64,000 bases of DNA from Luzula sylvatica (taxonomy: Eukaryota; Streptophyta; Magnoliopsida; Poales; Juncaceae): positions 66,444,366 to 66,508,365 of the forward strand of contig OX326958.1 in NCBI GenBank assembly GCA_946800325.1, read 5' to 3'. Below the pieces are notes generated by a model. The model saw nothing but the letters and a program-made list of their open reading frames with translations. It did not search any database and was not told the DNA's origin. The position numbers were made by a program, and so were the translations under genes. This document shows, one piece after another, positions 25,588 through 36,888 of this stretch. Position 1 is the first letter of the stretch, and the number at the start of each line of letters is the position of its first letter.

Positions 25588-26334
25588 GTGTGTGCTTGCG
25601 ACGGGTCTGGGGCGACGGGTCTGGTCGGGTGCTGTGGGAGGGGGGGTTGCTGGCAACAGGTTGGGTCAGTGGGTGCTGGCGATGGGTCGGGGTGGGGGGG
25701 TGCTGGCGAGGGGGGGTTGGGTCAGGAGGTGCTGGCGAGGGATATTTGTGTAATTTGTTTTTAAGTAATTTTAGAAATGTTGTTGTTTGATGAATGTATT
25801 TTCAATTTATTGATATTTGTGTAATTTGTTGGACATTTATGCAATTTTGTATTTATTAGTGAGATGAGATAAAACTGGACTTATTTGAAATTTATTGTTT
25901 GTTTGGACATCTATGTAATTTTAGAATATTATTATTTTGCTGGACTTTTAAGTAATTTTCGAATTTTTATTGTTTCCTGAATTTATTTTCAATTTATTGA
26001 TATTTGTGTACTTTGTTGGACATTTATGTAATTTTAGATTTATTTGTAAAATGAGTTAAAAATGGACTTATTTGTAATTAATTGTTTGTTTTGGGCTCGT
26101 ATGTAATTTTATAATTTAAATTTTGCCACGTCAGCAGTACAATCATAAAAAAAATGCCACGTCACACTGCCACGTCATCACTTAACTGCTGACTGTGCGT
26201 TAACTGATGGAAGGGGCAAAAGTGAGCAAAATCGAGAGTTCGGGGGGCAAAATGAACAAAATTAAAGTTTGGGTGGCAAGTTGCACTTTCTTGTACAGTT
26301 CAGGGGGCAAAAGTGAGCTTTTTTCTTTCTAATA

Positions 26335-27637
26335 TTGTAAATAAGAAAGAGAAGATGGTTTCATTTCATATATAAGAAACAAGAAAATGGTGGTTATCAA
26401 TTAATTATCATGTTATATCGAGTATTTATCTATGTTGCACTGATGCTTCAAAAATCAAGCCGTATCGTATCGGATGCCGTATCGATACCGATACTCGCCG
26501 GATATGTATTGGATACTCCACGTGGCGTATTTGAATATTTTATTTCAAAATAATCACGGATACTTCTCAAATACTTCCGGATACTTGTCAGATATTTCTA
26601 ACATATACAAAAATGTAATTGAAAATTAAAAATAAAAATTTGAAAACAAATATATGAGTAATACATATAAGTAAATAATTAAATAAAATAAACATTTACT
26701 TAATATGAAGTTATTTTTGTTAAAACAAACTTTTTAGGACATTTTATGTCAAATATATATTATATAAAATATAAAATATAATTAATAAAATAATAAAATA
26801 TTATATATAATGGCGTATTGTATCCTATTTATTTTTTTAAATTATCATATGATCGCATTCGTATCGTGTCGAAAATGATATATGTATATTATATGTGCAA
26901 CTTAGGCATTTATATGTAGGTAGATTATCTTTTTATTTTGTCTTTTTGTTAGAAATCTAGGTAAAGTACGGTTGTACGACTTATATTGCTTGTGCATGCA
27001 TGTGGCCGTATGCATGTGGCCATTATGCCTAAGTCAATCTTGGGCTCACTAAACAATTGTGTATTAGATCAAACTGCCAACGTATACTGTAAACAAATAA
27101 ATAATAATCGTATGTCAATATCATTGCTTTTATATTTAAAGGGGTCATATTTGTGTGATTATCATTGCTTTTTATATTTACGAGTCCCATTACTCGTATA
27201 ATTAAAGATGATCCATTATTATTCCAATTTAGAATTTTCCTGAAAAAAAATCGATGAGGAAACTACATTACATGTTGGAAATGTACATTATATGCATTGA
27301 GGTTTATCAAATCTTCCTACAAATTAAATTGAATTCTCGTTGAGAGAGGTTTTAATCCTATTAAAATATTTTACAAACATAATACTGCTTTTACAGTTTG
27401 CCACGTCAGCTTTACATTGATAATTTACCATTTCTTTCATTATTCCTTACGCTCCTTGTCTCCACGTTTCCCAGCAAGACGCCTCCTTTGAGTCTTTGAC
27501 CGACCAGACACTTCCAACATTAATTCCCATCCCAACCCTCACGTTTGTTCTCTTTCTCGACCATTCGAATCAGTCACGGTTATCCTCTCCGTTTCCACCA
27601 ATCCCCTTCTATCCTCTGGCGAAATTTGTCTACGGCA
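26335..27637. other. 3' flank of NPF copy A and following intergenic DNA
   Basis: To about 27350 it matches the 3' flank of copy B, apart from the insertion at 26431-26904. From 27350 to 27637 it is unique, with a putative promoter-like pyrimidine stretch before the ORF at 27638. Confidence 0.5.
26431..26904. mobile_element. Unclassified insertion, about 475 bp
   Basis: Absent from copy B at the equivalent place (near 47150). The ends are short inverted repeats (TGTTGCAC at 26433, GTGCAACTT at 26895-26903). The interior has repeated GTATCGATAC/CGGATAC-type words. The flanking bases resemble an imperfect 8-bp duplication (tatttatc / catttata), which would suit a non-autonomous hAT element. 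Confidence 0.45.
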
Positions 27638-27997
27638 ATGGATCTTCGTTCTATCGTTTTCTCACCCTCCACCTTCTTTCTTAGATCTGAGCCCCCAAGG
27701 CCCCAACTGATAATCGGTGAAGAAAAGGATGAGGTGAATCGGAAACACCTGTTTTATTTCGAATTTAAGGACGCCAAGTTTGCCACGACACTCGACGCCC
27801 GGAGGCTCCGCACTCCAGTTGGCGATTCCCTGATGCTGCTCCACTCTCCAGTCAGAAGCAACATCGCTAATTCACTCCGACGTCGCACAAATGAAATATG
27901 GACAAAAACCACCCACTGCCAGTTCGCCGAGCAATTTCAAAACGAGGCTAAACCCCTTCATGCTTTCCCATTCGACTTCTGCATCTCTCAAAATTGA
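27638..27997 (+). CDS. Hypothetical ORF, possibly first exon of a decayed gene
   Basis: The ORF from this ATG has 119 codons; an in-frame upstream ATG at 27545 would extend it to 150. The start, MDLRSIVFSPSTFFLRSE, is rich in Ser/Phe/Arg and could be an organelle transit peptide. I recognise no domain in the rest. It precedes, on the same strand, exon remnants of a chloroplast-type pseudouridine synthase, so it may be the N-terminal exon of that gene or a chimera. No splice donor that clearly joins them was found. Confidence 0.3.
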   Translation: MDLRSIVFSPSTFFLRSEPPRPQLIIGEEKDEVNRKHLFYFEFKDAKFATTLDARRLRTPVGDSLMLLHSPVRSNIANSLRRRTNEIWTKTTHCQFAEQFQNEAKPLHAFPFDFCISQN

Positions 27998-28396
27998 TTG
28001 TTTTTTTCTTTAGAAGGTTCTCCGTTCTTCAGGTTTGTGATTTAAAAGTTCTTTTTTGTAGAATCTTTTGATTTATTCTCACCACTTGTTGATTAGACAT
28101 TAATTAATTTTATAAACTGAGTCGAATAATGTGCTATTGGTTGTTTTTATGCAAGGATTTGATGACTTCTCCATTTATATTAGGCCTGCTCGTCACATGT
28201 TCGATGAAATATCAATAGCAATATGTTGTATTTTTTCTTCAGTCATCATGTGTGATTCGAACAAGAACTGGCCGTTCGAACAATTGTTTGGAATAGGTAC
28301 ATTAACACATCATTTCATTAATTAAAAGTATTTATGTAATTAATTTAGTTTCATGCTTGAATTTCAGTTTTTTCTACCTCTTTTAAAATTGTTTAG

Positions 28397-28701
28397 CATA
28401 ATCTTGAGGTTCGAAAGACAAGAATATTCACAGTGGGTCGATTAGATGTGGCCACAACTGACCCAATTATTGTCACTAATGACGGTAACTAAACCAAATA
28501 TTTAATCGAAGGAGTTAAATGCATACAAGATTTCATCGAAGTAATGTTGTCTCAGCCTAATCAATCGAGACCAGGATAAAAATAGTGGTCACTAATTATT
28601 TTTTTAGGTAATTTACGGAATAGTCCCTGTTTTATCATTAAATTACATAAAAGCTCGTGTTTTGTTTTATTTGCAGCTTCATGAAGGGAGGAATCAACAA
28701 G
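28397..28701 (+). pseudogene. RsuA/SVR1-like pseudouridine synthase exon remnants
   Basis: Two short exons with AG/GT borders are visible. The first, 28397-28484, encodes RIFTVGRLDVATT and IIVTNDG, the catalytic GRLD block of the RsuA/RluB family (the Asp is the nucleophile), which in plants includes the chloroplast SVR1 protein. The usual residues after ATT are replaced by Asp-Pro. The second, 28677-28701, encodes LHEGRNQQ, resembling the HEGRNHE-type motif further along the same family. The intervening parts of the enzyme are missing, so this is a fragment and unlikely to make an active enzyme. Gene capture by a transposon or simple decay are both possible. Confidence 0.5.
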
Positions 28702-29980
28702 GTAAGATAACTTTTCAAAAATGGACGTCTTCAGGTTATTATTTGTTTTGTATAAAATGGGTTATTTTTACGAATGCCTCTAATTTAGTAAATTATTTAT
28801 TTAGTTTGTATATTTATTCATTGGCTTGCAAATTCGGTAAGTTTGCAAATTTATCCCTCAAAAACTTCTAATTATGATAATTATCTTCAATACTTTTCTG
28901 TTGCAGTTGGTTCCATAGATTGAGGAGGGGAGGATGAGAAGTTTGAAGGCAAATTTGATATATTTTGTGTACCTTGCATTATACTGGTACAAGGGCACTT
29001 TTGATATTTTGTAGTTTCCAGAGAGTATGTATGAAATTAAAAGTGTAAATAATCTTAATCTTTTTTACAGGTGAGTTAACAAGGAACGCAACAATGACAG
29101 TGTTTATGAGACGGAGGTAATTTACTAATTTACCCTCTTTTTAAAATGAAACAATAAAGAAACATTCATTAGAAAAGAAGTAGGACTAAAATGTAAATTT
29201 ACATACTTCTTGTCAGAATGGTCTAAATGTAAATTTTACAAAACACACAAATATATTTTTTTTCTATTTCAGAAATTTGGAGGGTACATTTTTATTTTCA
29301 ACAAGGTTTTTATTTTGGTAATTTTGTGCTTTTTTTTCCAGATTTTTTTTAATGGTATTTTTTTTTTTCCTGAAATGTAAGGTTTGTTTTCCTTAAAATC
29401 GGGAACTTTGGTGTATTTCATTTCAAAAAATCTGAAATTTTGGGTATGTAGGGTAATTTTAAATTATTTGAGGGGGTTTTGTGAAAGAATTTTGAACTAA
29501 AAGTTTTTCATAAGTTTTTATATATTTTTGGGTTTATATTTTACAAAAAGTATTGTTGTCTTAATAATTTGATGAAAATTTGAAGAATTTTTACAAATTT
29601 TTTACAATATTGTGATTTATCGAATTTTGATCAATATTAGGGTTTTTAGTTTCAAAACTTGAGCAATATTTCTTTCTTCTTCTACTAATTTTCGTAAATT
29701 TAAGCCTTATTTTCGTCTTTTTCAGAATTTTTTTTTTTTTTACAATTTTCAGCATTTTTTACTTGGAAGTTTCTTTTTCCCAAAATTTTAGCATTCGTTT
29801 CTTTCTTTTTCTAATAAAAAACATGAAACTATTAGTTAAAGTTGACAATTGTGAACTATTTTTAGGTAATATTATATTTTAGAGAATTTCTTATATTATC
29901 AGATTTTACAATGGTGATCTTATATTAACACATTTTACAATGGTGATCTATATTCATTCCCCTGCTTATATTTTCAACGT
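28702..29980. other. AT-rich region without recognisable genes
   Basis: T-rich stretches and short exon-like pieces (near 28909 and 29090), none with a convincing match. It leads into the repeats at 29985. Confidence 0.4.
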
Positions 29981-29984
29981 CGGT

Positions 29985-30165
29985 GGATATTACCGGCGGT
30001 ACTTATATTTTCAACGTCGGCAGTTATCACCGGCGGTAATATTATTTTCAACGTCGGACGTTATCACCGGTGGTGCTTTTATCACCGGCGGTATTTTTTA
30101 TTTCACCTTCGAGTATTATCACCGGCGGGGTGTATTATCACCGGCGGTACCCCCGCTGATAATAT
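29985..30165 (-). repeat. ACCGGCGGT repeat cluster, probable CACTA subterminal repeats
   Basis: At least seven copies of (T)CACCGGCGGT or close variants, several preceded by ATTTTCAACGTCGG, in about 180 bp. It lies downstream (minus strand) of a Transposase_24-like gene end, matching the arrangement of CACTA subterminal repeats. A CACTA terminus itself was not found. Confidence 0.62.
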
Positions 30166-30507
30166 TTTCCAGATTTCAGAATTTTTGAAATTTTTTCCAG
30201 ATTCCAGATTTCAAAAAAATCAGAAAATTCTTACACAACGAAAAAGATAATTCAATAATCAAACATATAGTCTCGAGAATCACAAATCCTAATTAACACA
30301 AAACTCCGGCGTCGCTAATAACATAACATAATCCGAAACCTAGCATAACCCGAAACCCTAACAAAGCAATTAATCAAACTCCGGCGTCGCTTCCATCCCC
30401 AACTTGCGCCGGTGTCGGTGCGTTAGAAGCCTGTTATAATAAAATTGACAAATATAAAATTGATTTGCTAGAATAAATTAAAAAATATAATCTGAAAACT
30501 TACAGAT

Positions 30508-31115
30508 CTAGATTCTTTCATCGACAATCATTTGCTTTCTCATTTCGGCTTCCATTTCGGCTCTCAATTCGGCTCTCATCTCGGGTTTCATACTCGTCAC
30601 TCTCTCCTCCACCTTCTCCTGCACATTCTGCTCCATAATTTGTTGCAACTCATCTGTGGAGTACATACGACGACGACTACCTTCGTCAACAGAACCATCG
30701 ACAGAAGAATGCGATGTGTGTGCTGGCCGCATCTGAAAAAATAACAAAATTACAATTTATGAATTATATTGAAAAATGTATTGTATACATACATCAGATG
30801 ACTTCAAAACGTTGTCCAAGACGTAATATCGACCGTGCGGTTTATTTCCGGACGATTGAACAAACACACCGTTATCGTCTAAAAGATCCGGATCCTCCTC
30901 CCAATTATCACCATATTTCTCACTCATTCGACTCGAATATTCGTGCTACAATTTAGGTTTAGTAAATTATTAAATTAAAGAAGAAAAAATATAATTACTT
31001 AAAAAATGACAAACTAACCACGATTTTTGCAGATTTCTCGTCGACCCATTCTCCGTTTTTTCGTACCTTAGTTTTCTTCATCAAATCCAAGGTCGTGGGG
31101 ATGGCAGAAATCATT
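30508..31115 (-). pseudogene. 3' exons of a second Transposase_24-like gene
   Basis: Three exons on the minus strand: about 31115-31019 (TLDLMKKTKVRKNGEWVDEK), 30945-30793 (MSEKYGDNWEEDPDLLDDNG and GRYYVLDNVL) and 30732-30508 (MYSTDELQQIMEQNVQEKVE, then repeated EMRAEL-type heptads, stop at 30508). The order and the coiled-coil tail match the C-terminal half of plant Ptta/En/Spm-type proteins and parallel the gene at 7280-9106. The 5' part is missing: at about 31107-31125 the sequence changes into copia element 3, so the gene is a truncated remnant. Confidence 0.68.
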
Positions 31116-33694
31116 TCTTGGATTGCTCCATGTGAAACCTAGTTATCACTTTGTGAATATATGTATTTTGACTTAGTCCGAGAAGTCTCCTCGATCTATC
31201 TCTATAGATCTTCACGTCTAAAATATAGGCGGCTTCTCCTAAGTCCTTCACTGCGAATTGACTACCAAAATATGTGTTAACCTGGTTAAGCATTGGGATG
31301 TCATTCCAATGAGTAAGATGTCCACGTACAAGATGAGGAATAGGACCGAACTCCCACTAAATTTCTTGTATACACAAGGTTACTCGATATTTTGAATGAA
31401 ACCATACTTAGCGATGACCTCATCGAATCGTATGTTCCACGCACGAGATGCTTGTTTTGATCCATAAATGGATCTCACAAGTTTGCACACTTTATTCGTA
31501 TTCTTTGGATCGACAAAATCCTCGGGTTGTGTCATATAAACATCCTCGGTAAGGTTCCAGTTAAGGAAAGCGGTTTTGACATACATCTGCCATATCTCAT
31601 AATCGTGATATGCAGCTATCGCTAGAAGAATGCGAATGCTCTTAAACATGGCTACTGGGGAAAACGTTTCATCAGAGTCTACACCATGAATTTGCTTGAA
31701 ACCTTTCGCCACTAACCTTGCTTTAAAAGTGTGTACATTACCATCCATGTCGATTTTCTTCTTGAAAACCCATTTGCACCCAACGGTTTTAGCACCATTA
31801 GATAGATCAATAAGATTCCAAACCTTATTATCATACATGGACTGGATCTCGGTTTTCATGGCTTCGTGCCATTTCGAGGAATCCAAGCTAGACATAACAC
31901 CTTTGTAGGAGGTTGGCTCATCATCTAGAGTCAACTCATTATCATCATTACTAATGAGAAATCCATATCTCTCAGGTTCTTGACGATTCCTACCAGATCT
32001 ACGTATAGCTTGTGTACTAGATTCTGGTTCACCATTCAATGGTAACTCAGACTCTTGTTCCAAATCAACTTGGTCACTTTGTGGTTCTCGAATTTCTTCG
32101 AGGTCAATTTTACTCCCACAGGCTTGACGATTTAGGAATTCCTTCTCTAAGAAGTGTCCTCGTCAAGCCACGAAAACCTTGTTTTCGTTAGGCAAGTAAA
32201 AGTAGTATCCTTTTGTTTCTTGAGGATACCCCACAAATAAACAGTTGTCTGATCTTGGCTCGAGTTTTTCCGTCAATAACCTTTTGACGTATGCCTCGCA
32301 GCCCCAAACCTTAAGATAAGACAATGATGGCACCATGCCATGCCATAATTCATATGGTGTCTTTTCAACCGATTTGGACGGAACTCTATTCAGTATATGA
32401 GCGGCCGTTTGAAGCGCGAAACCCCAAAATGGACTGATTATTGTTGTTATTTTCTAAATCCAAGACATATAGATCATTTTCAACTAGAACATTACTAAAG
32501 AAAATGTCATTCTTGCGAATAAAACAATCATTAGTACCAATAACTAATTCATATCCATCCGCAATAAGTCTCGAAACATAAATAATACTCCTACTTAAAG
32601 TAGGTACATAACAACAATTATTCAAAACTAAAATAAGTCCATTTGGCAAAGTTAAATCATACGTCCCTTCGGCTAATGCTGCTACTCGAGCTCCATTACC
32701 GACGCGTAAATCAACTTCGCCATGAATCAACGATCTTCTACTTCTTAGTCCCTGCATATTATTACAAATATCAGTCCCACATCCAGTGTCCGACACCCAT
32801 GATGATGAAGTAAAGAAATAAGATTCAATAACGGAAATACCTGATGCCGGTGTGTCCAAGGAAGCGATTTTTTGCTTGCTCTTCCTCAGGAAGATCTCGC
32901 AATCACGCTTCGAATGCCCCTCCTTGAGGTAGTGGAAACATTTCTTGTCATCCTTGACTTTCTTGCCCACGGGTTTAGGCGCAACCTTGTTGCCATTTGC
33001 CTTCCTCTTCTTGTTTTTGTTCCCATTGCTTAGACTCTTCCCTTCAACCATCAATATGTCCGAAGTCCTAGACTTCATGTACCGCGGTTTCATGTCGCTT
33101 TCGAATGTTCTGAGCATGCCGAAAAGCTGGGGAATGGTCCTTTGCATGTCTGACATGTGGAAATGTGAAATGAACGAATCGAAACTCGGTGGCAGTGACA
33201 GCATGATCAAATCAGTTTGTAACTCCACCTCGAATTTCATACCAAGCCTCTCAAGATGATCGAAATATCCTTTCATCTTGAGAAGGTGAGAGCTAACGGG
33301 CGTACCATCTTGCATCTTGCATTGCGTCGCATTGCCAAGAGCTTGATACTTTTCCACCCTTGCTTGAACCCGAAACATCTCCCTGAGTTGTTTCATAATC
33401 TCGTATGCATCTTGTTTCTCAAACTGGATTTGATATTCAGGAGTCATAGTAGCCAACATGAGGCATGTGACATCATTCGAATCGTCCAACATGATCGTAT
33501 GTTTGAATACATCATCCTCAGTTGCTTTATCCCCTAGCACATGAGGGATATGCGTCTCCAAGACATGTGCCTTTCCTTCCTGTTTCAGAACGAATCCCAG
33601 ATTCCTCTGCCAGTCGAGAAAGTTTTTTTCCGTTCATTCGTTCCCTTTCCAAAATGGAACGTAAACTAAAGCGGTTGTTACTTGGTAACGTCAT
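31111..33694 (-). pseudogene. copia gag-pol polyprotein remnant of element 3
   Basis: The gag start is at 33694 (MTLPSNNRFSLRSILE). A one-base shift in an A run near 33630 puts the rest in the frame of the 391-codon open stretch 33561-32386, which has a retrotransposon gag helical domain, a degenerate zinc knuckle (CFHYLKEGHSKRDC, one Cys lost) and a protease with DTGCG. Most of integrase is deleted: at about 32430 the sequence jumps to its C-terminal part (TPYELWHG). The 32063-31380 stretch is reverse transcriptase, in which the first catalytic Asp region reads IWQMYVKTAFLN, with Tyr in place of Asp. A last piece, 31293-31111, is from the end of reverse transcriptase. At least three frameshifts or stops are present; it is clearly dead. 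Confidence 0.87.
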
Positions 33695-34930
33695 GAATTC
33701 TACAATTTTGAAAAACAATGTAATTAATAACGTGGTCTTTCATATATTAAAATTCATTTTGAACAATTTGAAATACCCATTATTTTATCATTTCAAAAAG
33801 CCCCCACTATTGAAAAGGAGATTTGATACCTTAAATCTCGTAATGGACAAGATCCATATTTAACATATCTCTAAGGTGACTATGGCCAACCACTCAGAAA
33901 ATACGTCACGTCGGGTAGGACGGTGTCCAATAATCTCCAAGACGATTCTTGCTTTATTCGTGAGGTCCGGTATTGAGTCCAACTCAAAACCAGAGTGTGT
34001 GTACCTCACTCCTTGCCCCAAATTATAGCCTAGCTAGCAAATTGGTCAAGTCCAAACCACAAATGGAGTATCATTCAATCAGCGAATTGACATGTCAGAC
34101 TATGGCCTTGCAACACGTCAACTTCTAATCAATGCATGCCTTCCTTGCTACGTACGTGTAAATCTGTGCCAGACTATGGCCATGCAACACAAATAAACAA
34201 ATACTAGTCTCGAAGGTTCCACTTTGGGAGGCAAATAACTTGATAATTACGTGGGAGGATTTTTCTTTTAATAAAATCATTTATTGTATTCATTCACAAA
34301 AACAAATAAAATATTACGGTACAGCATATTGGCCTTTTAGTTTTATGAGCAATCATAAAACCCTAAATTCCCAACCCTAAAACCCAAGATGATTCATTGC
34401 TTTGAAGATCCAATCTCCGTGTCGTGTCGTCTTGCCTTGAAGGTCCTTCTTCAAAACTAAACCTATTTTATTTTATTACAACTTTGGAAGACTCACCGGT
34501 CCCCACATATTTAAATAAAATACAATTTGGAAGGCTCACCGGCCGCCACACAACACACATACAAGCATTCACAGACAATCATCCCCGTTTTAGGCTATAT
34601 GCTATACCGAATCGAATTTATAAATTGGAAATTTTAAATTATTGGGCATTTTTGACAGAAAAAAAATTTGGTTGTCCAGAATTTTGTTCGTTCGAACGCA
34701 ACTCCAAGTTCGTTCGAACGCACGACAGAAAAAAATCATCACCGAATTTTTATTTTTATTTTTTTTTTCTCCGAAAATCTAATTTTCATCAGATCCAATT
34801 TGTGTAACATACAATTTTCAGAATTTTTTGAACAGATCCAATCTGTGTAATTTTGCAATTTAGCCCAAAAATTCTAAAATTTCCTAAATTCGAAATAAAA
34901 CATCGATTTTCGATGGTTTTAGCGAGCGAT
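33695..34930 (-). other. Long leader between primer site and gag of element 3
   Basis: About 1.2 kb without coding sequence, longer than expected for a copia leader, so it may hold a further insertion. It includes two TTCGAA palindromes at about 34686-34722 (GTTCGTTCGAACGCA twice). Confidence 0.5.
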
Positions 34931-34943
34931 TGCTCTGATACCA
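34931..34943 (-). other. Primer binding site of element 3
   Basis: The minus strand reads TGGTATCAGAGCA one base inside the LTR, complementary to initiator-Met tRNA. Confidence 0.88.
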
Positions 34944-34944
34944 C

Positions 34945-35465
34945 TGTAGGGTTATGCACACGTTTATCAAAGTTTGCAGCGGAATTAGATTAGCATGCCT
35001 AACCTAATTCTACCGGGATCACGCTCGAAAAGCCAACGAAAAAGGAAGAGTTGGAGAAATTACCTCGTACAAGTTAGTACGTGACACATTCTTCTCCAAA
35101 TCCGTGAACCTTCTCCAAGGAGTGCTCGTGCAATCCTTCTACTCGTGTCCACCTCGATTTCGTCCGATCGGAATCGCTAACGTCGTTCTAGTCGCCGTCA
35201 CGATCGATTTTCTCAAGATCTTTGCTCAAATCTCCCTCTCAATCTCTCTAAACGAAATCAGTTCTGTGGAAGAAAGAGAGAGAAACGGCGTCTCAAAACC
35301 TAATTCTGAAAAATCAGCTAGGTTTAATGAAATCAGAATTATACATATATAGGAAATAAGTTCGAACGGGCCCCATTCTGACTGCAGATCAGGCCCAATT
35401 CTGTCTGCAGATTTGCCTATTTATATTAATTCTTCCAAGTTAATTTTTAAGCCATATTTTCTTTC
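34945..35465 (-). repeat. 5' LTR of element 3
   Basis: It starts TGTAGGGTTATGC on the plus strand next to the primer site and aligns in reverse with the solo LTR at 25039-25587. Its outer end lacks the final CA because a palindromic element begins directly at 35467. Confidence 0.85.
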
Positions 35466-35466
35466 C

Positions 35467-35998
35467 GGATCAATGGCCAACACTCTTGTTTGGCCAACGT
35501 CGGCCAACGACACTTATTATCCTAAATCTAAATATTAGAATCGAATTTCAACCTTATAGATATGATCTATATCATCTAGATATGATGTAGAATAAATTTT
35601 ATACAATTTTTATTTTTCTATCTAACAAAATCGATAACATATTTTCACAACCGTCCATTTCGGTGATTTTTTAGATTTCCATGAAGGAAAACTCGAAACA
35701 TAGTAAAAATTCATCCTAAGCCTATCTATATGATTTAAATTAAATCCGAAACAAAAAATTCAAATTTCAAAATTTATTTATTGATGATTCATGTTGTAAG
35801 TATTTTCAACCGTTAAATTATTTTAAGTATTATGATGAGTATGATAGAAATTTCTATTTTTCGTGAAATTGAATCTACAACATTCTCAAATGATATAAAT
35901 CATATATATACGGTTCAAATTCAATTATAATATTTAGATTTAATGAAATAAGTGTTGTTGGCCGACGTTGGCCAAATAAGAGTGTTGGCCATTGATCC
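35467..35998. mobile_element. Palindromic TA-associated element, family A copy 1
   Basis: Inverted ends (GGATCAATGGCCAACACTCT at the left, its complement at 35978-35998) with further pairing inward. The right side is (AT)n. It is related to the copies at 36290-36822 and 40842-41383, which share CCAACG(T/C)(C/T)GG(C/T)CAAC near both ends. Confidence 0.8.
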
Positions 35999-36001
35999 TA
36001 T

Positions 36002-36003
<2 letters not shown>

Positions 36004-36060
<57 letters not shown>
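36004..36060. repeat. (AT)n microsatellite
   Basis: About 57 bp of AT dinucleotides separating two palindromic elements. Confidence 0.95.
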
Positions 36061-36064
<4 letters not shown>

Positions 36065-36268
36065 TGAGGCTAAACTACTTAATTAAGTATCAAATATTTG
36101 GTACTTAATGATTTTTCACCATTAGATTTATATTGAGATTTGTGCATTTAATGATGTGCACAAACTTTTATGATCATCATAAAAAAACACAAATCTCAAT
36201 GCAATTCCAATGGTGAAAAATCATTAAGTACCAAATCTTTGGTACTTAATTAAGTACTTTAGCATCCC
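36061..36268. mobile_element. Palindromic TA-associated element, family B
   Basis: About 205 bp with long inverted arms (left TACTTAATTAAGTA...GGTACTTAATGATTTTTCACC; right arm 36210-36260), flanked on both sides by TA microsatellite. It resembles the plant Micron-type MITEs that sit inside TA repeats. Confidence 0.78.
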
Positions 36269-36289
36269 TATATATATATATATATATAT

Positions 36290-36822
36290 GATCAATGGAC
36301 AACACTCTTGTTTAGCCAACGTTGGTCAACACCACTTATTTCACTAAATCTAAACATGAAAATCGAATTTTAACCGTATAGATATGAATTATATTATTTC
36401 AGAATGTTGTAGATTCAATTTCATGAAAAATAAAAATTTCTATCATACTTATCAAAATACTTAAAAAAAATTAACGATCGAAAATAGTTACAACATGAAT
36501 CATCATTAAATAAATTTTGAAATTCGATTTTTTTTGGTTTGGATGTATTTTAAATCATATAGATAGGCTAATGATGAATTTTTACTAGGTTTCGAATTTC
36601 CTTTCATGGAAATCTATAAATTTACCGAAATGGACGGTTGTGAAAATATGTTATCGAATTTGTTAGATACAAAAATCAAAATTGTACAAAATTTATTCTA
36701 CATCATATATAAATGATATAAGACATATATGTACGGTTAAAACTCGATTATAATATTTATATTTAGTGAAATAAATTGTGTTGGCCGACGTTGGCCAAAA
36801 TAATAGTGTTGATCATTGATCA
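36290..36822. mobile_element. Palindromic TA-associated element, family A copy 2
   Basis: It starts GATCAATGGACAACACTCTT and ends with the complementary GTGTTGATCATTGATC, with TA repeats on both sides (36269-36289 and 36830-36864). It shares ends and parts of the interior with copy 1. Confidence 0.8.
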
Positions 36823-36826
36823 TATC

Positions 36827-36876
<50 letters not shown>

Positions 36877-36888
36877 TGAGAGAGAGAT

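Larger units (their letters stand above)
23936..26325. mobile_element. Mutator-like element with long terminal inverted repeats
   Basis: Terminal inverted repeats of about 240 bp (23936-24180 and about 26090-26325; starting GAAAAAGCTCACTTTTGCC) are flanked by the 9-bp duplication tttctaata (23927-23935 and 26326-26334). Copy B has the empty site near 47053. Long inverted repeats with a 9-bp duplication fit a Mutator-like element. The interior has no transposase. It contains CT and G simple repeats, repeated GTGCTGGCGACGGGTCGG-like units and a nested solo LTR. It lies just after the NPF copy A stop codon, in its 3' region. Confidence 0.9.
19490..27350 (+). repeat. Segmental duplication, copy A (NPF gene plus flanks)
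   Basis: Sequence from about 19494 to 27350 matches 43497-47572 in the same order and orientation once five insertions present only here are removed (19538-19707, 19961-20184, 20543-21421, 23936-26325 and about 26431-26904). The other copy supplies the empty site for each. Confidence 0.92.
31107..35465 (-). mobile_element. Ty1/copia element 3, decayed and 3'-truncated
   Basis: Minus-strand order: LTR (35465-34945), primer site (34943-34931), long leader, gag with protease (from 33694), a remnant of integrase, and reverse transcriptase to about 31111. The RNase H end and the 3' LTR are missing, replaced by the CACTA-type gene remnant. It belongs to a different copia family from elements 1 and 2 (a different gag type and LTR). 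Confidence 0.85.
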
